The position numbers were made by a program, and so were the translations under genes. Under the pieces are notes generated by a model. That model was not told the DNA's origin and did no database searches. It saw nothing but the letters and a program-made list of their open reading frames with translations. A DNA stretch of 64,000 nucleotides from an uncultured Sphingomonas sp. (lineage in GTDB: Bacteria; Pseudomonadota; Alphaproteobacteria; Sphingomonadales; Sphingomonadaceae): positions 1-64,000 of the forward strand of contig NZ_CAKZHV010000031.1 in assembly GCF_936927845.1 (NCBI RefSeq), in the 5' to 3' direction. Numbering within the stretch: position 1 is the first letter of the stretch; the number at the start of each line of letters is the position of its first letter. Shown piece after piece: positions 36,140 through 44,306 of this stretch.

Positions 36140-36316
36140 TTACTCGCCGCCCTGGACGGTCAGGTCGTCGGTATCCATGTCGGTGCCGTCGTCGTGCGCC
36201 GCGGTATCGTCGTCGCTTTCTGCCGGACGACGCTCCGCCTCGTGACCGAGCGGGACGCCGCTCGCATCCACGTCGCCGATCGGCAGTTCGGGCTCGGGGC
36301 TAGGCTGGTCGGTCAT
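36140..36316 (-). CDS. Small acidic protein downstream of fliA
   Basis: A 58-residue protein starting at ATG 36316 behind a clean GAAGGAGAT site. It is very acidic (ESDDDTAAHDDGTDMDTDD) with no hydrophobic core, so it is probably disordered. It follows fliA by about 100 bases on the same strand and may share its message. It could be an anti-sigma-like or partner peptide, or unrelated; no family recognised. The plus-strand frame over it (36077-36409) has no ribosome site. Confidence 0.6.
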   Translation of the reverse strand: MTDQPSPEPELPIGDVDASGVPLGHEAERRPAESDDDTAAHDDGTDMDTDDLTVQGGE

Positions 36317-36418
36317 GCATCATCTCCTTCGCCGCGACCAACGCACCGCCGGCGCAAAAGGAACCCCGCCGGCGCTGGTCGCGCGGGCGGGGCGAAAGGT
36401 GCAGGGTAGGGCGCGCGT

Positions 36419-37195
36419 TCAGCGGCGCAGCATCGCCTTTTTCAGCTTGGTGTGCGCCGCGGCCTTGATCTGGCACACGCGCGCCGCGCCGACGCCGAGT
36501 ACCTGGCCGATCTCGTCGAGGTTCAGTTCCTCGACATGGTAGAGCTGGATTACCAATTGCTCGCGCTCGGGCAGGTTCGCGATCGCGGCGACAAGGCACG
36601 CGCGCTGCTCGGCATCCGCCAGTTGCGTAAACGCGTCGGGCTCGTCGCTCGCGAACCAGGGCTGATCGTCGGCGTAGACCTCGTCGATCGATTCGTATTT
36701 TACCGCGTCGGCGCTGGCGTAGTCGGCGCGCAGTTTCTCGATCGAAACGCCGATCCGCGCTGCCAGCTCGCGCTCGCTCGGCGCGCGGCCCAGCTCGCCC
36801 GACAGCGTGCTGGTCGCCCGCGCATACTCGCGCCGGCGGCGGATCGCGCCGCGAGTCATCGCGGCGTGGCGGCGCAGCTCGTCGATCATGCTGCCGCGCA
36901 ACCGCGTGGTCAGATATTGCTTGAACGTCACCTGGCCGCGATCCTCGAACGCCGCGGCAGCCTCGACCAGCGCGACCAGGCCGACCTGGATCAGATCCTC
37001 GACCTCGACCGCGGTCGAGACCGAGCCGTGAACGTGCCACGCGATCCGCCGGACGAGCGGCAGATGCGCCTGCACCAGCGCCGCATCATCGCGCGCGCGT
37101 ACGCGCGGACTATAGGTGAGTGGCGCGGCGGTGAGGGGAGGCGTTGCCACCGGCTGCGCGTCGGCAAAGGTGCTGCGCATCGGCTCGGCGCTCAT
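36419..37195 (-). CDS. fliA: Sigma-28 factor FliA
   Basis: A 258-residue group-3 sigma factor. Region 2 (LPLVRRIAWHV and VEDLIQVGLVALVEAAAAFE) and the -10-binding helix (MIDELRRHA) are clear; region 4 ends in the helix-turn-helix LNLDEIGQVLGVGAARVCQIKAAAHTKL. FliA directs late flagellar transcription and is held by FlgM until hook completion. The predicted target sites are at 17944, 32796, 33869, 34943 and 40857. The start overlaps the flhA stop by four bases. Confidence 0.93.
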   Translation of the reverse strand: MSAEPMRSTFADAQPVATPPLTAAPLTYSPRVRARDDAALVQAHLPLVRRIAWHVHGSVSTAVEVEDLIQVGLVALVEAAAAFEDRGQVTFKQYLTTRLRGSMIDELRRHAAMTRGAIRRRREYARATSTLSGELGRAPSERELAARIGVSIEKLRADYASADAVKYESIDEVYADDQPWFASDEPDAFTQLADAEQRACLVAAIANLPEREQLVIQLYHVEELNLDEIGQVLGVGAARVCQIKAAAHTKLKKAMLRR

Positions 37196-39282
37196 GCCGC
37201 CAGCGCCTGCTGATGGCCGACGTGCGCGGGCGCTTGTGCCCCGCCGATCACGGCGACGACCTCGACGGCCTTGTCCTCGGGTACTTCGAAGAAGCTCATG
37301 ACAGGGGTATCCGGCAGAACGGTTCGAACGAGTTTGCGTACCGCGACGCGGATCGCGGGCTGGACGACGAGCGCGAAGGGCTTGGCCTCGGCGATCATCG
37401 GTTGGGCCGCGGCCTGGAGCGCATCGACGATGCGGCGGCCGAGATCGGGTTCGATGACGTGGCGGCGCGACGGGTCGGCGCGCATCGCCTGCCCCAGCAA
37501 TTGCTCGAGCCCGCCCTCCAGCGTCATGACGCGCAGCGGCTCGCGCACGCCCGCCAGCTTCTGGATGATGAGCCCGCCGAGCAGCGGCCGCGCCAGTTCG
37601 ACGATCTCCTCGGCATTGGCGCTATGTTGCGCGCAGGCCGAGATCGCGGCGGCGATGCGGCGGAATTCCTTCAAGGGAATGCCTTCGGCGAGCAGCGCGC
37701 GCAACACCGCGGTCAGCGTGGTGAGCGGCAGCGGCTGCGGGCAGAGCGAGGCGACGAGCTGCGGCGAGCGTTCCTTCAGCCCGTCGAGCAGCGCCTGTAC
37801 CTCGTCGGCCCCCAGCAGGTCGGACGCATTGGCGCCGAGCGCGTGGTTGAGGTGCGTCGCGATCACGGTGCCGGCGTCGACCACGAGGTAACCCTGTCCC
37901 GTCGCGGCATCGGCGTCGCCGGGCGCGATCCACGTCGCCTCCAGCCCGAACGTCGGGTCCTTCGCCTTCTTGCCGTGGAGTTCACCGAAGCCCTGTCCGG
38001 TGTCGAGCGCCAGCATCTCGTCGGGCGAGACCTGATCCTCGCCGACGCACACCCCGCCCAGCATCAAGCGATAGGTGTAGGGCGCGAGGTTGATGTCGTC
38101 GCGGACGCGGACCTGCGGCACGACGAAGCCGAGTTCCTTCGACAACTGCCGGCGCACGCCGGTGATCCGCGCCATCAGCGGCGCGCCGCGGCGCTCGTCG
38201 ACGAGCGGCACAAGTCCGTAACCGATGTCGAGATTGACCATCATGCCCTCGGTCACCTCATCCCAGCCGATCTTCGACAGATCGGGTGCCTCGGCCACGG
38301 GCGCCGGCTCGGCGGGGGCGGGGCGCTTGGCGATCTGGTTGAGCTTCCACGCGGCGAAGCCGGCGATTCCCGCGATCGGCAGGATGACGAGGTGCGGCAT
38401 GCCAGGCAGCACGCCCAGGAGCGTCAGGATCGCGGCGACCGGCGTCCAGGTGCGCGCCGATCCGAACTGGCTGCCGATCTGACCGGCGAGATCCTTCTCC
38501 GACTTCACGCGGGTGACGATCGAGGCGGCGGCGATCGACAGCAGCAAGGCAGGCACCTGCGCGACCAATGCGTCGCCGATCGCCAGCATGGTATAGGTCT
38601 GCGCCGCCTTGGCGATGCCGAGACCGTGGCTGACCGGGCCCAGGATCAGGCCGCCGACGATGTTGGCGGCGAGGATCAGCAGCCCCGCGATCGCGTCGCC
38701 CTTCACGAACTTCGACGAACCGTCCATCGAGCCGTAGAATTCGGCCTCGGTCGCGACATCGACGCGGCGCTTCTTGGCCTCGTCCGGCGTGATGAGGCCC
38801 GCGTTCAGATCGGCGTCGATCGCCATCTGCTTGCCGGGCAAGGCGTCGAGCGTGAAGCGCGCCGACACTTCGGATACGCGGCCTGCGCCCTTGGTCACGA
38901 CGATCAGGTTGATAATGACGATGATCGCGAACACGAACAGGCCGACGACGTAATCGCCGCCAATCACGAAGGTGCCGAACGCCTCGATCACGTGGCCCGC
39001 GGCCGACTCGCCCTCGTGACCGTGAACTAGCACGACGCGGGTCGAGGCGACGTTCAGCCCCAGGCGGAACAAGGTCGCGAACAGGAGCACGGTCGGAAAG
39101 GCGGAGAAATCGAGCGGCTTCTCTGCGTTCAGCGCGACCATCAGTACGGCCAAGCTGATGGTGATGTTCATGATGAAGAACACGTCGAGCATCGCGGCCG
39201 GGATCGGCACGACCATCAACACGACGAGCAGCAGGATCGCGGCGGGCAGGGCCGCTTGGCGGGCGTTGGCGAGCAGCTTCAT
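37192..39282 (-). CDS. flhA: Flagellar export gate protein FlhA
   Basis: A 696-residue export-gate protein. Eight hydrophobic segments occupy the first ~340 residues, with the conserved cytoplasmic loop between them (TRFTLDALPGKQMAIDADLNAG-type signature). The large C-terminal domain (~350-690) docks chaperone-substrate complexes. It couples export to the proton gradient. Lies three bases downstream of the transglycosylase gene and overlaps fliA. Confidence 0.95.
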   Translation of the reverse strand: MKLLANARQAALPAAILLLVVLMVVPIPAAMLDVFFIMNITISLAVLMVALNAEKPLDFSAFPTVLLFATLFRLGLNVASTRVVLVHGHEGESAAGHVIEAFGTFVIGGDYVVGLFVFAIIVIINLIVVTKGAGRVSEVSARFTLDALPGKQMAIDADLNAGLITPDEAKKRRVDVATEAEFYGSMDGSSKFVKGDAIAGLLILAANIVGGLILGPVSHGLGIAKAAQTYTMLAIGDALVAQVPALLLSIAAASIVTRVKSEKDLAGQIGSQFGSARTWTPVAAILTLLGVLPGMPHLVILPIAGIAGFAAWKLNQIAKRPAPAEPAPVAEAPDLSKIGWDEVTEGMMVNLDIGYGLVPLVDERRGAPLMARITGVRRQLSKELGFVVPQVRVRDDINLAPYTYRLMLGGVCVGEDQVSPDEMLALDTGQGFGELHGKKAKDPTFGLEATWIAPGDADAATGQGYLVVDAGTVIATHLNHALGANASDLLGADEVQALLDGLKERSPQLVASLCPQPLPLTTLTAVLRALLAEGIPLKEFRRIAAAISACAQHSANAEEIVELARPLLGGLIIQKLAGVREPLRVMTLEGGLEQLLGQAMRADPSRRHVIEPDLGRRIVDALQAAAQPMIAEAKPFALVVQPAIRVAVRKLVRTVLPDTPVMSFFEVPEDKAVEVVAVIGGAQAPAHVGHQQALAA

Positions 39283-39285
39283 CGC

Positions 39286-40152
39286 TTAGCGGCCCCCTAT
39301 CGACGCGAGCATCAGGTAGGCGAGCCGGGCATTGTCGGGGCTCGGCCGCAGCAATGACGCCTGGCTCGCCGCCTGGCCCTTGATCTGGCCTAGCGTCGAG
39401 CGCGCCCAGGACAGCGCATCGCTCGCGCTTTCACCAGCGCCCGTCACCACCGTCGCGTCGTCACCCATCCCGAGCGCCTGCGCCGCGAACTGCATCGTCG
39501 ACAGGCTGCCGGTCGCGGCGACGCCGCTGCCGGATGCGTCCGCGCCGTCGCCCAGCTTGCTGGCGAAGCGCTGATACACCTCCGACAGAGACCGCGCGCT
39601 GCCGTCGCTCGAATAGAAGACGTTGCGGTTGGCGTGCGCGGCGGCGGGGAACAGGCTCGCGGCATCGCGATCCGGGTTGGACGCCATCGCCGACAGGAAC
39701 TGCTTCGCGCCCCCCAGGCCCAGAAAATGCGCCATGTAGAGGTCGGTGCCGGTCGCGGTTCGCCCGGTCGCGCCCTCAATCGCGGCCTTGTTGTCGCTGG
39801 CGTGCTCGGCCGCCATCAGGCTCGCGACCTCGGGATCGTTGCGAAGACCTAGCACCGCCTCGCGATTGCCGCCCGCCACCACGTAGCGGCCGCCGACACG
39901 CTGGATACTGTCCGCTGCCCAGCTAAGGCCGTGCTCGCCGCCGTGCTGCTTCATCACGCCCAGCCAGCTCTGCTCGATGAACTGGTACAATCCACTCGCC
40001 GAGGAGGTGCCGGCGCGTGCGTTCGCGTTGAAGCCGCTCTCGAGCTTCGCCTGACCCATCAGGTAATCGAAGTCGATGCCGGTACGCGCCGCCGCCCGCT
40101 GGATCGCGGAGGTGACGCGCTGGCTCGCCGAGGTGATCGCGGAAACGGTCAT
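39286..40152 (-). CDS. Flagellar-locus lytic transglycosylase (SLT-type)
   Basis: A 288-residue protein. The catalytic pattern of family 23-type transglycosylases is seen near the N-terminus: LESGFNANARAGTSSASGLYQFIEQSWL, with the Glu of the ES pair as acid. There is no signal peptide, which suggests export through the flagellar channel like FlgJ. It likely opens peptidoglycan for the rod. The FlgJ-type rod-binding domain is a separate gene at 49092. It is the first gene of the sigma-54-driven operon with flhA and fliA. Confidence 0.82.
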   Translation of the reverse strand: MTVSAITSASQRVTSAIQRAAARTGIDFDYLMGQAKLESGFNANARAGTSSASGLYQFIEQSWLGVMKQHGGEHGLSWAADSIQRVGGRYVVAGGNREAVLGLRNDPEVASLMAAEHASDNKAAIEGATGRTATGTDLYMAHFLGLGGAKQFLSAMASNPDRDAASLFPAAAHANRNVFYSSDGSARSLSEVYQRFASKLGDGADASGSGVAATGSLSTMQFAAQALGMGDDATVVTGAGESASDALSWARSTLGQIKGQAASQASLLRPSPDNARLAYLMLASIGGR

Positions 40153-40191
40153 GCTGATCTGGTAAAAGCCCTGTTCTGAGCCGGTCGATCA

Positions 40192-40206
40192 GCAAGGGGC
40201 GTGCCA
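40192..40206 (-). promoter_or_regulatory. Sigma-54 promoter of the transglycosylase-flhA-fliA operon
   Basis: Minus strand reads TGGCACGCCCCTTGC, a full match to TGGCACG-N4-TTGC with GG-N10-GC spacing. The ATG is at 40152, giving a leader of about 28 bases. This places fliA under sigma-54 control. Confidence 0.82.
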
Positions 40207-40236
40207 AGCGCGCCTCAGCGCGCCAGGCGGTGCGTG

Positions 40237-40548
40237 TCAGGCGTAGGCGAGCTTGCCGCGGCCGTAGGCGCCGGCAGAGTCGCCGGACAGGACTTGCAGG
40301 CGGCGGCGAACATTTGCCGCCATCAGGTTGACGTAGATGCGGCAGGTGTCGTTCAGCCGGTCGGCTTCCTCGGCGAGCCCGCGCAGCTCGGGCGTCGCCG
40401 GGCCATCGCCCAGCGCCTGCAACGTCTCGATCGCCTTCAGCTTTCCGCTCGTCGCGCGCTCCAGCCCGGCGACGTCGTTGGTCTTGAGCGCGGAGATCTC
40501 GGCGTGCAGCGCGTCGATCACGCGCACGAGGGCGTCACGACGCGTCAT
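40237..40548 (-). CDS. flgN: FlgN-like export chaperone
   Basis: A 103-residue, all-helical protein with charged heptads (RDALVRVIDALHAEISALKTNDVAGLERAT), typical of FlgN, the chaperone for the hook-associated proteins FlgK and FlgL. The call rests on the helix pattern, size and position after flgM, with which it overlaps by 14 bases. Confidence 0.75.
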   Translation of the reverse strand: MTRRDALVRVIDALHAEISALKTNDVAGLERATSGKLKAIETLQALGDGPATPELRGLAEEADRLNDTCRIYVNLMAANVRRRLQVLSGDSAGAYGRGKLAYA

Positions 40549-40822
40549 GCGACATCCATTCGTAGCGCGCGGCGATCAGCGCGTCGGCGACGCTGGCGGG
40601 GGAGAGCGGGAAGCGACCGTTCTCGACCGCATCCTTGATCAGCGCGACGCGGCCGGTATCGATCGGTGCCGACGCGGCCATGGTCTTCGCGAGCGTCGGC
40701 GTCGGCATCGCGGCCTGCGCCGGGGCGGCCGTCACCGCGGGCGCGGCTGCTGCCACCCGTGTGACTGCGCCGATGCGCAGATCGTTCGCCTTGATCGTCG
40801 TCGGTTTGACCGAGTCCACCAT
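40535..40822 (-). CDS. flgM: Anti-sigma-28 factor FlgM
   Basis: A 95-residue protein starting at ATG 40822 behind AGGTGCGG; the longer frame to 40858 would begin inside the promoter. The Ala/Pro/Thr-rich N-terminus is probably disordered and serves export. The C-terminal half (RVALIKDAVENGRFPLSPASVADALI) is the FliA-binding region of the family. It is preceded by a FliA-type promoter, giving the usual feedback loop. Confidence 0.87.
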   Translation of the reverse strand: MVDSVKPTTIKANDLRIGAVTRVAAAAPAVTAAPAQAAMPTPTLAKTMAASAPIDTGRVALIKDAVENGRFPLSPASVADALIAARYEWMSHDAS

Positions 40823-40856
40823 GTCCGCACCTGTTGGTCGTCGCTGACAGGCGAAC

Positions 40857-40882
40857 AAACGGCCGTTCCGCGGAGGAGTTTA
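40857..40882 (-). promoter_or_regulatory. FliA (sigma-28) promoter of flgM-flgN
   Basis: Minus strand: TAAA (40879-40882), 15 bases, then GCCGTTT (40857-40863). This is the copy closest to the enterobacterial GCCGATAA -10. ATG of flgM is at 40822. Confidence 0.8.
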
Positions 40883-40891
40883 GGACTTTTT

Positions 40892-41401
40892 TCATTCGCT
40901 CCAGCCGGGCAGCGTTGCACGGCCGGTGTCGACCGCCACCGCCTGTACCGGGCGCGGCGTGCCGTCGACGCGAACCATGAAGCGTGCGCCGGGCGCAGCA
41001 TCGCCGATCGCGACACCCTCGCGCGTGATCGAGAAACCGTCGGAGCCTGCCTCGATCGTCACGGGATCGCCGCGGCGGATCACCGGCGGCAGTGCCTTGG
41101 GCGTCATCGCCGCGCCCGCGCTCACCACCGCGGGCGTTGCGGCTGCGGCGCGCGGCGGGGCAAGCACGGGCACGAAGATGCGCCAGTCGGGGCCGGCGCA
41201 CGACACCACCACCGCGTCGTGTGCCTCGCTGCGCCATGACAAGGCGACGGTCGGGCATTGCGCGAGCCGCAGCCGCGGATCGACGACGGCGCGCGCGCCG
41301 CCCTCGCTGCCGATCGGGCGCGCGGTGAACGCTGCAACCGCGCGGTCGAGCGAACTGGTATCCTGAAAGGCGGCGGCGGCGAGAAGCGCGAGAATGATCA
41401 T
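40892..41401 (-). CDS. flgA: Flagellar P-ring chaperone FlgA
   Basis: A 169-residue exported protein with a short signal (MIILALLAAAAF). The SAF-type domain (VIRRGDPVTIEAGSDGFSITREGVAIGDAAPG and the ending RVDGTPRPVQAVAV) is typical of FlgA, which guides FlgI assembly in the periplasm. It is the last gene of the operon that begins with the second stator, and overlaps the MotB-like gene by four bases. Confidence 0.88.
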   Translation of the reverse strand: MIILALLAAAAFQDTSSLDRAVAAFTARPIGSEGGARAVVDPRLRLAQCPTVALSWRSEAHDAVVVSCAGPDWRIFVPVLAPPRAAAATPAVVSAGAAMTPKALPPVIRRGDPVTIEAGSDGFSITREGVAIGDAAPGARFMVRVDGTPRPVQAVAVDTGRATLPGWSE

Positions 41402-41934
41402 GGTGTTCCTTCCTCACCGATAAAGGCGAGCGTGATGAGGACGTGGCGCGCGCGTCGTGCGCCGGCCTCGGCGTTGGAAATCTGGGTGCGCTCGATCGGC
41501 ACGCCGCGCGCCGCGAGCGCCGCGGCGACTGCGCGCGCGCGGTCGTTGGCGAGCAGCGCGGCGCTGCCGGTCGCTCGGTCGATATCGGCGGCGCTGCCAT
41601 CGGTCGCGCCGGTGATACGCAACGCGACCCGCGGATCGCGCAACTCGCCGCGCGCCCAGGCGGCGAGCGCGTCGGGGCTGGCGGGCAGGGCCGCGGAGCC
41701 GCGCGCAAAGCCGCTCACCACCTCGGCGGCGACCGCGAGCGGGGGCGGGGTCACGCCCAGCCCGACCGCGACCGCGCGCGTGATCGCGCGCGGGCCGAGC
41801 TGCCGGTTCGCCTCCAGCAGCACGAAGAAGCCGACCAGCAGCAGCGCCAGATCGGCGAGCGTGATCAACCACAACGGCCGTGCGGTTGCGAAGGCGGGAA
41901 AGTCGTCTTCTCGCGTAGGCAGGTGAACCGTCAT
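41398..41934 (-). CDS. MotB-like stator protein (second set), with OmpA-like domain
   Basis: A 178-residue protein. A single membrane helix (ITLADLALLLVGFFVLLEA, ~23-42) carries an Asp at the position of the proton-binding Asp of MotB. The C-terminal ~90 residues have the OmpA-like peptidoglycan-binding pattern, with LRITGATDG and RARAVAAALAARGV, though with few of the usual binding residues. It overlaps the MotA-like gene by four bases. Together they look like an alternative stator or an ion-driven accessory complex. Confidence 0.7.
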   Translation of the reverse strand: MTVHLPTREDDFPAFATARPLWLITLADLALLLVGFFVLLEANRQLGPRAITRAVAVGLGVTPPPLAVAAEVVSGFARGSAALPASPDALAAWARGELRDPRVALRITGATDGSAADIDRATGSAALLANDRARAVAAALAARGVPIERTQISNAEAGARRARHVLITLAFIGEEGTP

Positions 41935-42593
41935 GCCGCGTTCGCCCGGATCGGCGCGACGCTCATCGGCCGCGGCGCTTCGCGCGTCGCCAGCGCGATC
42001 AACGGCGCAACCAGCCGCTGCCGCTCACCCGCCTCGATCCGCGCGGCTGCGCGCAACCGGGCCGCGATCGGCATTGCGACGAGATTGGCGACGAGCGCAC
42101 CGTAGAGCGTCGCGAGCAGCGCCACGGCCATCGCGCCGCCGATCGCGGCGGGGTCGCTCATCCGCGTGAACATCACGACCAGTCCGACGAGTGTGCCGAC
42201 CATGCCCATTGCAGGTGCCGTCTCCGCCGCGCCGGCCCAGCAATCCGCGGCCGCCAGGTGGCGCTCGATCCGGGCGCGTCGGCGCGCGTCGAGCTCGGCC
42301 GCGATCACCTCGGGCGCGACGCCGTCGACCACGCCGGCGATGCCTGCCGCCACATCGGCGTCGGCGATCACGCTGCGGTCGAGCGCCATGGCGCCGTGCC
42401 GCCGCGCGATCCGATCCTGCGCGGTGATCTGTTCGAGCAGCGCCGTGGCCGAGAAACGCCGCCGAGCGAGCACACGCAGCGCCGCCAGTGCGCGCATCAG
42501 GTCCGCCGAGGGCGTGCGTAGCGCGGTTGCCAGCATCGTGCCGCCGACGACGATGGCGAGCGCGACGGGATCGAGAAAGGTGCCGGGAGTCAT
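41931..42593 (-). CDS. MotA-like stator protein (second set), lacking the first membrane helix
   Basis: A 220-residue protein starting at ATG 42593. It begins directly with the equivalent of MotA helix 2 (DPVALAIVVGGTMLATALR) and carries the two C-terminal helices (AETAPAMGMVGTLVGLVVMF with the conserved Pro, and IGGAMAVALLATLYGALVANLV). Helix 1 is absent; upstream codons to 42869 encode no hydrophobic stretch. A perfect sigma-54 site lies 14 bases before the ATG, so its mRNA is expected to be leaderless. It is followed by the MotB-like gene and flgA. Confidence 0.75.
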   Translation of the reverse strand: MTPGTFLDPVALAIVVGGTMLATALRTPSADLMRALAALRVLARRRFSATALLEQITAQDRIARRHGAMALDRSVIADADVAAGIAGVVDGVAPEVIAAELDARRRARIERHLAAADCWAGAAETAPAMGMVGTLVGLVVMFTRMSDPAAIGGAMAVALLATLYGALVANLVAMPIAARLRAAARIEAGERQRLVAPLIALATREAPRPMSVAPIRANAA

Positions 42594-42606
42594 CGCGCTC
42601 GCATCC

Positions 42607-42621
42607 GCAAGCGTCGTGCCA
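42607..42621 (-). promoter_or_regulatory. Sigma-54 promoter of second stator-flgA operon
   Basis: Minus strand reads TGGCACGACGCTTGC, a full consensus. The -12 GC is at 42607-42608 and the ATG at 42593, so transcription should begin at or within two bases of the start codon. Confidence 0.82.
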
Positions 42622-42766
42622 ATCAAGCGCGGCGATAGTTTGTGGTCACCGTCCAGCCACTGCATCGGCGAGGCGGCAAGTGCGCTTGCCGGCAACCGGC
42701 AACCCTTTGCCGGCCGCGCCGCCGCGGTGCGCTTCACGGACCCACGCTTCTCCCACGCCTGCGAAT

Positions 42767-42781
42767 TGGCACGCGCTTTGC
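42767..42781 (+). promoter_or_regulatory. Sigma-54 promoter of flgB operon
   Basis: Reads TGGCACGCGCTTTGC, a full match with GG-N10-GC spacing. The ATG of flgB is at 42830, with a leader of about 37 bases. It is divergent from the site at 42607-42621; about 145 bases separate the two. Confidence 0.85.
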
Positions 42782-42829
42782 TGATGTTCCCGCGAGCGCC
42801 TTGTCGGCGCATCGCAGGAGGCAGGGCAC

Positions 42830-43180
42830 ATGGCTGGCGACAGTCTGTTCGGGGTACACGGAAACGCACTGGAGGTGCGCGCGCAGCGGATGGGCGTGCT
42901 CGCGTCCAACATCGCCAATGCGTCGACCCCGGGTTTCAAGGCGCGCGACGTGGACTGGAAGTCGGCGCTGGCGAGTGCGAGCGCGGGCGGCAACGTCGAC
43001 GCCGGCATCACCGCGCAGACCAAGTACCGCGTGCCGAGCCAGCCGAGCATGGACGGCAACACCGTCGAGCTCGCGTCCGAGCAGACCGCCTTTGCCGAGA
43101 ACGCGGTGCAATATCAGACCACGCTGTCGTTCCTGAACGGGCGCATCGGCCAGATCACCCGCGCGCTGAAGGGGGAATAA
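42830..43180 (+). CDS. flgB: Flagellar rod protein FlgB
   Basis: A 116-residue proximal rod protein. The N-terminal rod signature RAQRMGVLASNIANASTPGFKARD and the C-terminal SEQTAFAENAVQYQTTLSFLNGRI helix are clear. First gene of the long flg operon behind a sigma-54 promoter. It starts at ATG 42830 behind AGGAGGCAGG. Confidence 0.94.
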   Translation: MAGDSLFGVHGNALEVRAQRMGVLASNIANASTPGFKARDVDWKSALASASAGGNVDAGITAQTKYRVPSQPSMDGNTVELASEQTAFAENAVQYQTTLSFLNGRIGQITRALKGE

Positions 43181-43184
43181 GCGC

Positions 43185-43592
43185 ATGAGCACGCCCGTCA
43201 CCATCTTCCAGACCGCGGGGCGCGCGATGTCCGCGCAATTGACGCGGATGAACACCAGCGCGTCGAACCTGGCGAATGCGGGCGGCATCGCCGGGACCGC
43301 GGAGGCCGCGTACAAGACGATCAAGCCGGTGTTCCGCACCAGCTACGACGCCGCTTCCGGGCTCTCGACGGTCGATGTCGAGCGCATCGTCACCGCGGGC
43401 GAGGCGCCGACCAAGCGCTACGACCCCGCCAATCCGATGGCGGACCGCGACGGCAACGTGTTCGAGGCCGCGGTCGATGAAACGCGCGAGCTGGTCGACA
43501 TGATGGAATCGGCGCGCACCTACCAGAACAACGTCGAGGTGATGCAGACCGCCAAGTCGCTGATCATCGACACCCTCAAGCTGGGCCGCTGA
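43185..43592 (+). CDS. flgC: Flagellar rod protein FlgC
   Basis: A 135-residue proximal rod protein with the N-terminal MNTSASNLANAGG motif, a central YDPANPMADRDGNVFEA segment diagnostic of FlgC, and a C-terminal EVMQTAKSLIIDTLKLGR helix. Five bases after flgB. Confidence 0.95.
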   Translation: MSTPVTIFQTAGRAMSAQLTRMNTSASNLANAGGIAGTAEAAYKTIKPVFRTSYDAASGLSTVDVERIVTAGEAPTKRYDPANPMADRDGNVFEAAVDETRELVDMMESARTYQNNVEVMQTAKSLIIDTLKLGR

Positions 43593-43594
43593 GC

Positions 43595-44260
43595 ATGACC
43601 ACGATCACCGGCACCGCCGGCACCAACGCGGCGACCACCGCCAATACCGCGCTCACCGGCGCGAAGACCACGCTGGGTCAGAGCGATTTCCTGAAGCTGA
43701 TGACCGCGCAGATGAAGAACCAGGATCCGTTCAATCCGGTCGACAACACGCAGATGATCGCGCAGATGGCGCAATTCTCCTCGCTCGCCGGCATCACCGA
43801 GATGTCGACGACCTTGAAGGCGATCAGCGACAAGCTGGGTGCGACCACCACCGCCGACGCGGTGAGCTACATCGGCAAAACCGTGCTGACGCCGGGCACC
43901 ACTGCCTATGCGCGCACGTCAGGCGGGGTCGCGGGCGCGATCGAGCTGGGCGGGGCGGCGAGCGAGGTCGGCGTCACGATCACCGACGCGAACGGCATGG
44001 TGCTGAAGAACCTGTCGCTGGGCGCACAGACCGGCGGGACCGTTTCCTACGACTGGAACGGCAAGACCGACGCCGGCGAGGATGCGGGCGCCGGTCCCTT
44101 CACCGTCAGCGTGGCGGCGTCGAACGACGGGCAGTTCGTATCGGCGACCAACCTCGTGTGGGCGCCGGTCCAGTCCGTGTCCACCGCCACCGGCCAGACG
44201 ATGCTGACCGCACCCGGCCTCGGTGAAATCCCCGCCAGCGCCGTTCGCCAGATCGGCTGA
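43595..44260 (+). CDS. flgD: Hook cap protein FlgD
   Basis: A 221-residue hook-cap protein. The N-terminal export and cap signature (LGQSDFLKLMTAQMKNQDPFNPVDNTQMIAQMAQFS) is followed by a beta-rich hook-scaffold domain (~90-210). It directs FlgE assembly and is replaced by FlgK. Two bases after flgC. Confidence 0.94.
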   Translation: MTTITGTAGTNAATTANTALTGAKTTLGQSDFLKLMTAQMKNQDPFNPVDNTQMIAQMAQFSSLAGITEMSTTLKAISDKLGATTTADAVSYIGKTVLTPGTTAYARTSGGVAGAIELGGAASEVGVTITDANGMVLKNLSLGAQTGGTVSYDWNGKTDAGEDAGAGPFTVSVAASNDGQFVSATNLVWAPVQSVSTATGQTMLTAPGLGEIPASAVRQIG

Positions 44261-44306
44261 CTTCTCCCCAAACGCCCGTTTTCACCCCTTTCTCGGAGTT
44301 ACGCTC

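Noticed and set aside
36077..36409. 110-residue plus-strand frame between flagellin 3 and fliA
   Set aside because: No ribosome site and Arg-rich; the minus-strand 58-residue gene with GGAGAT is better supported.
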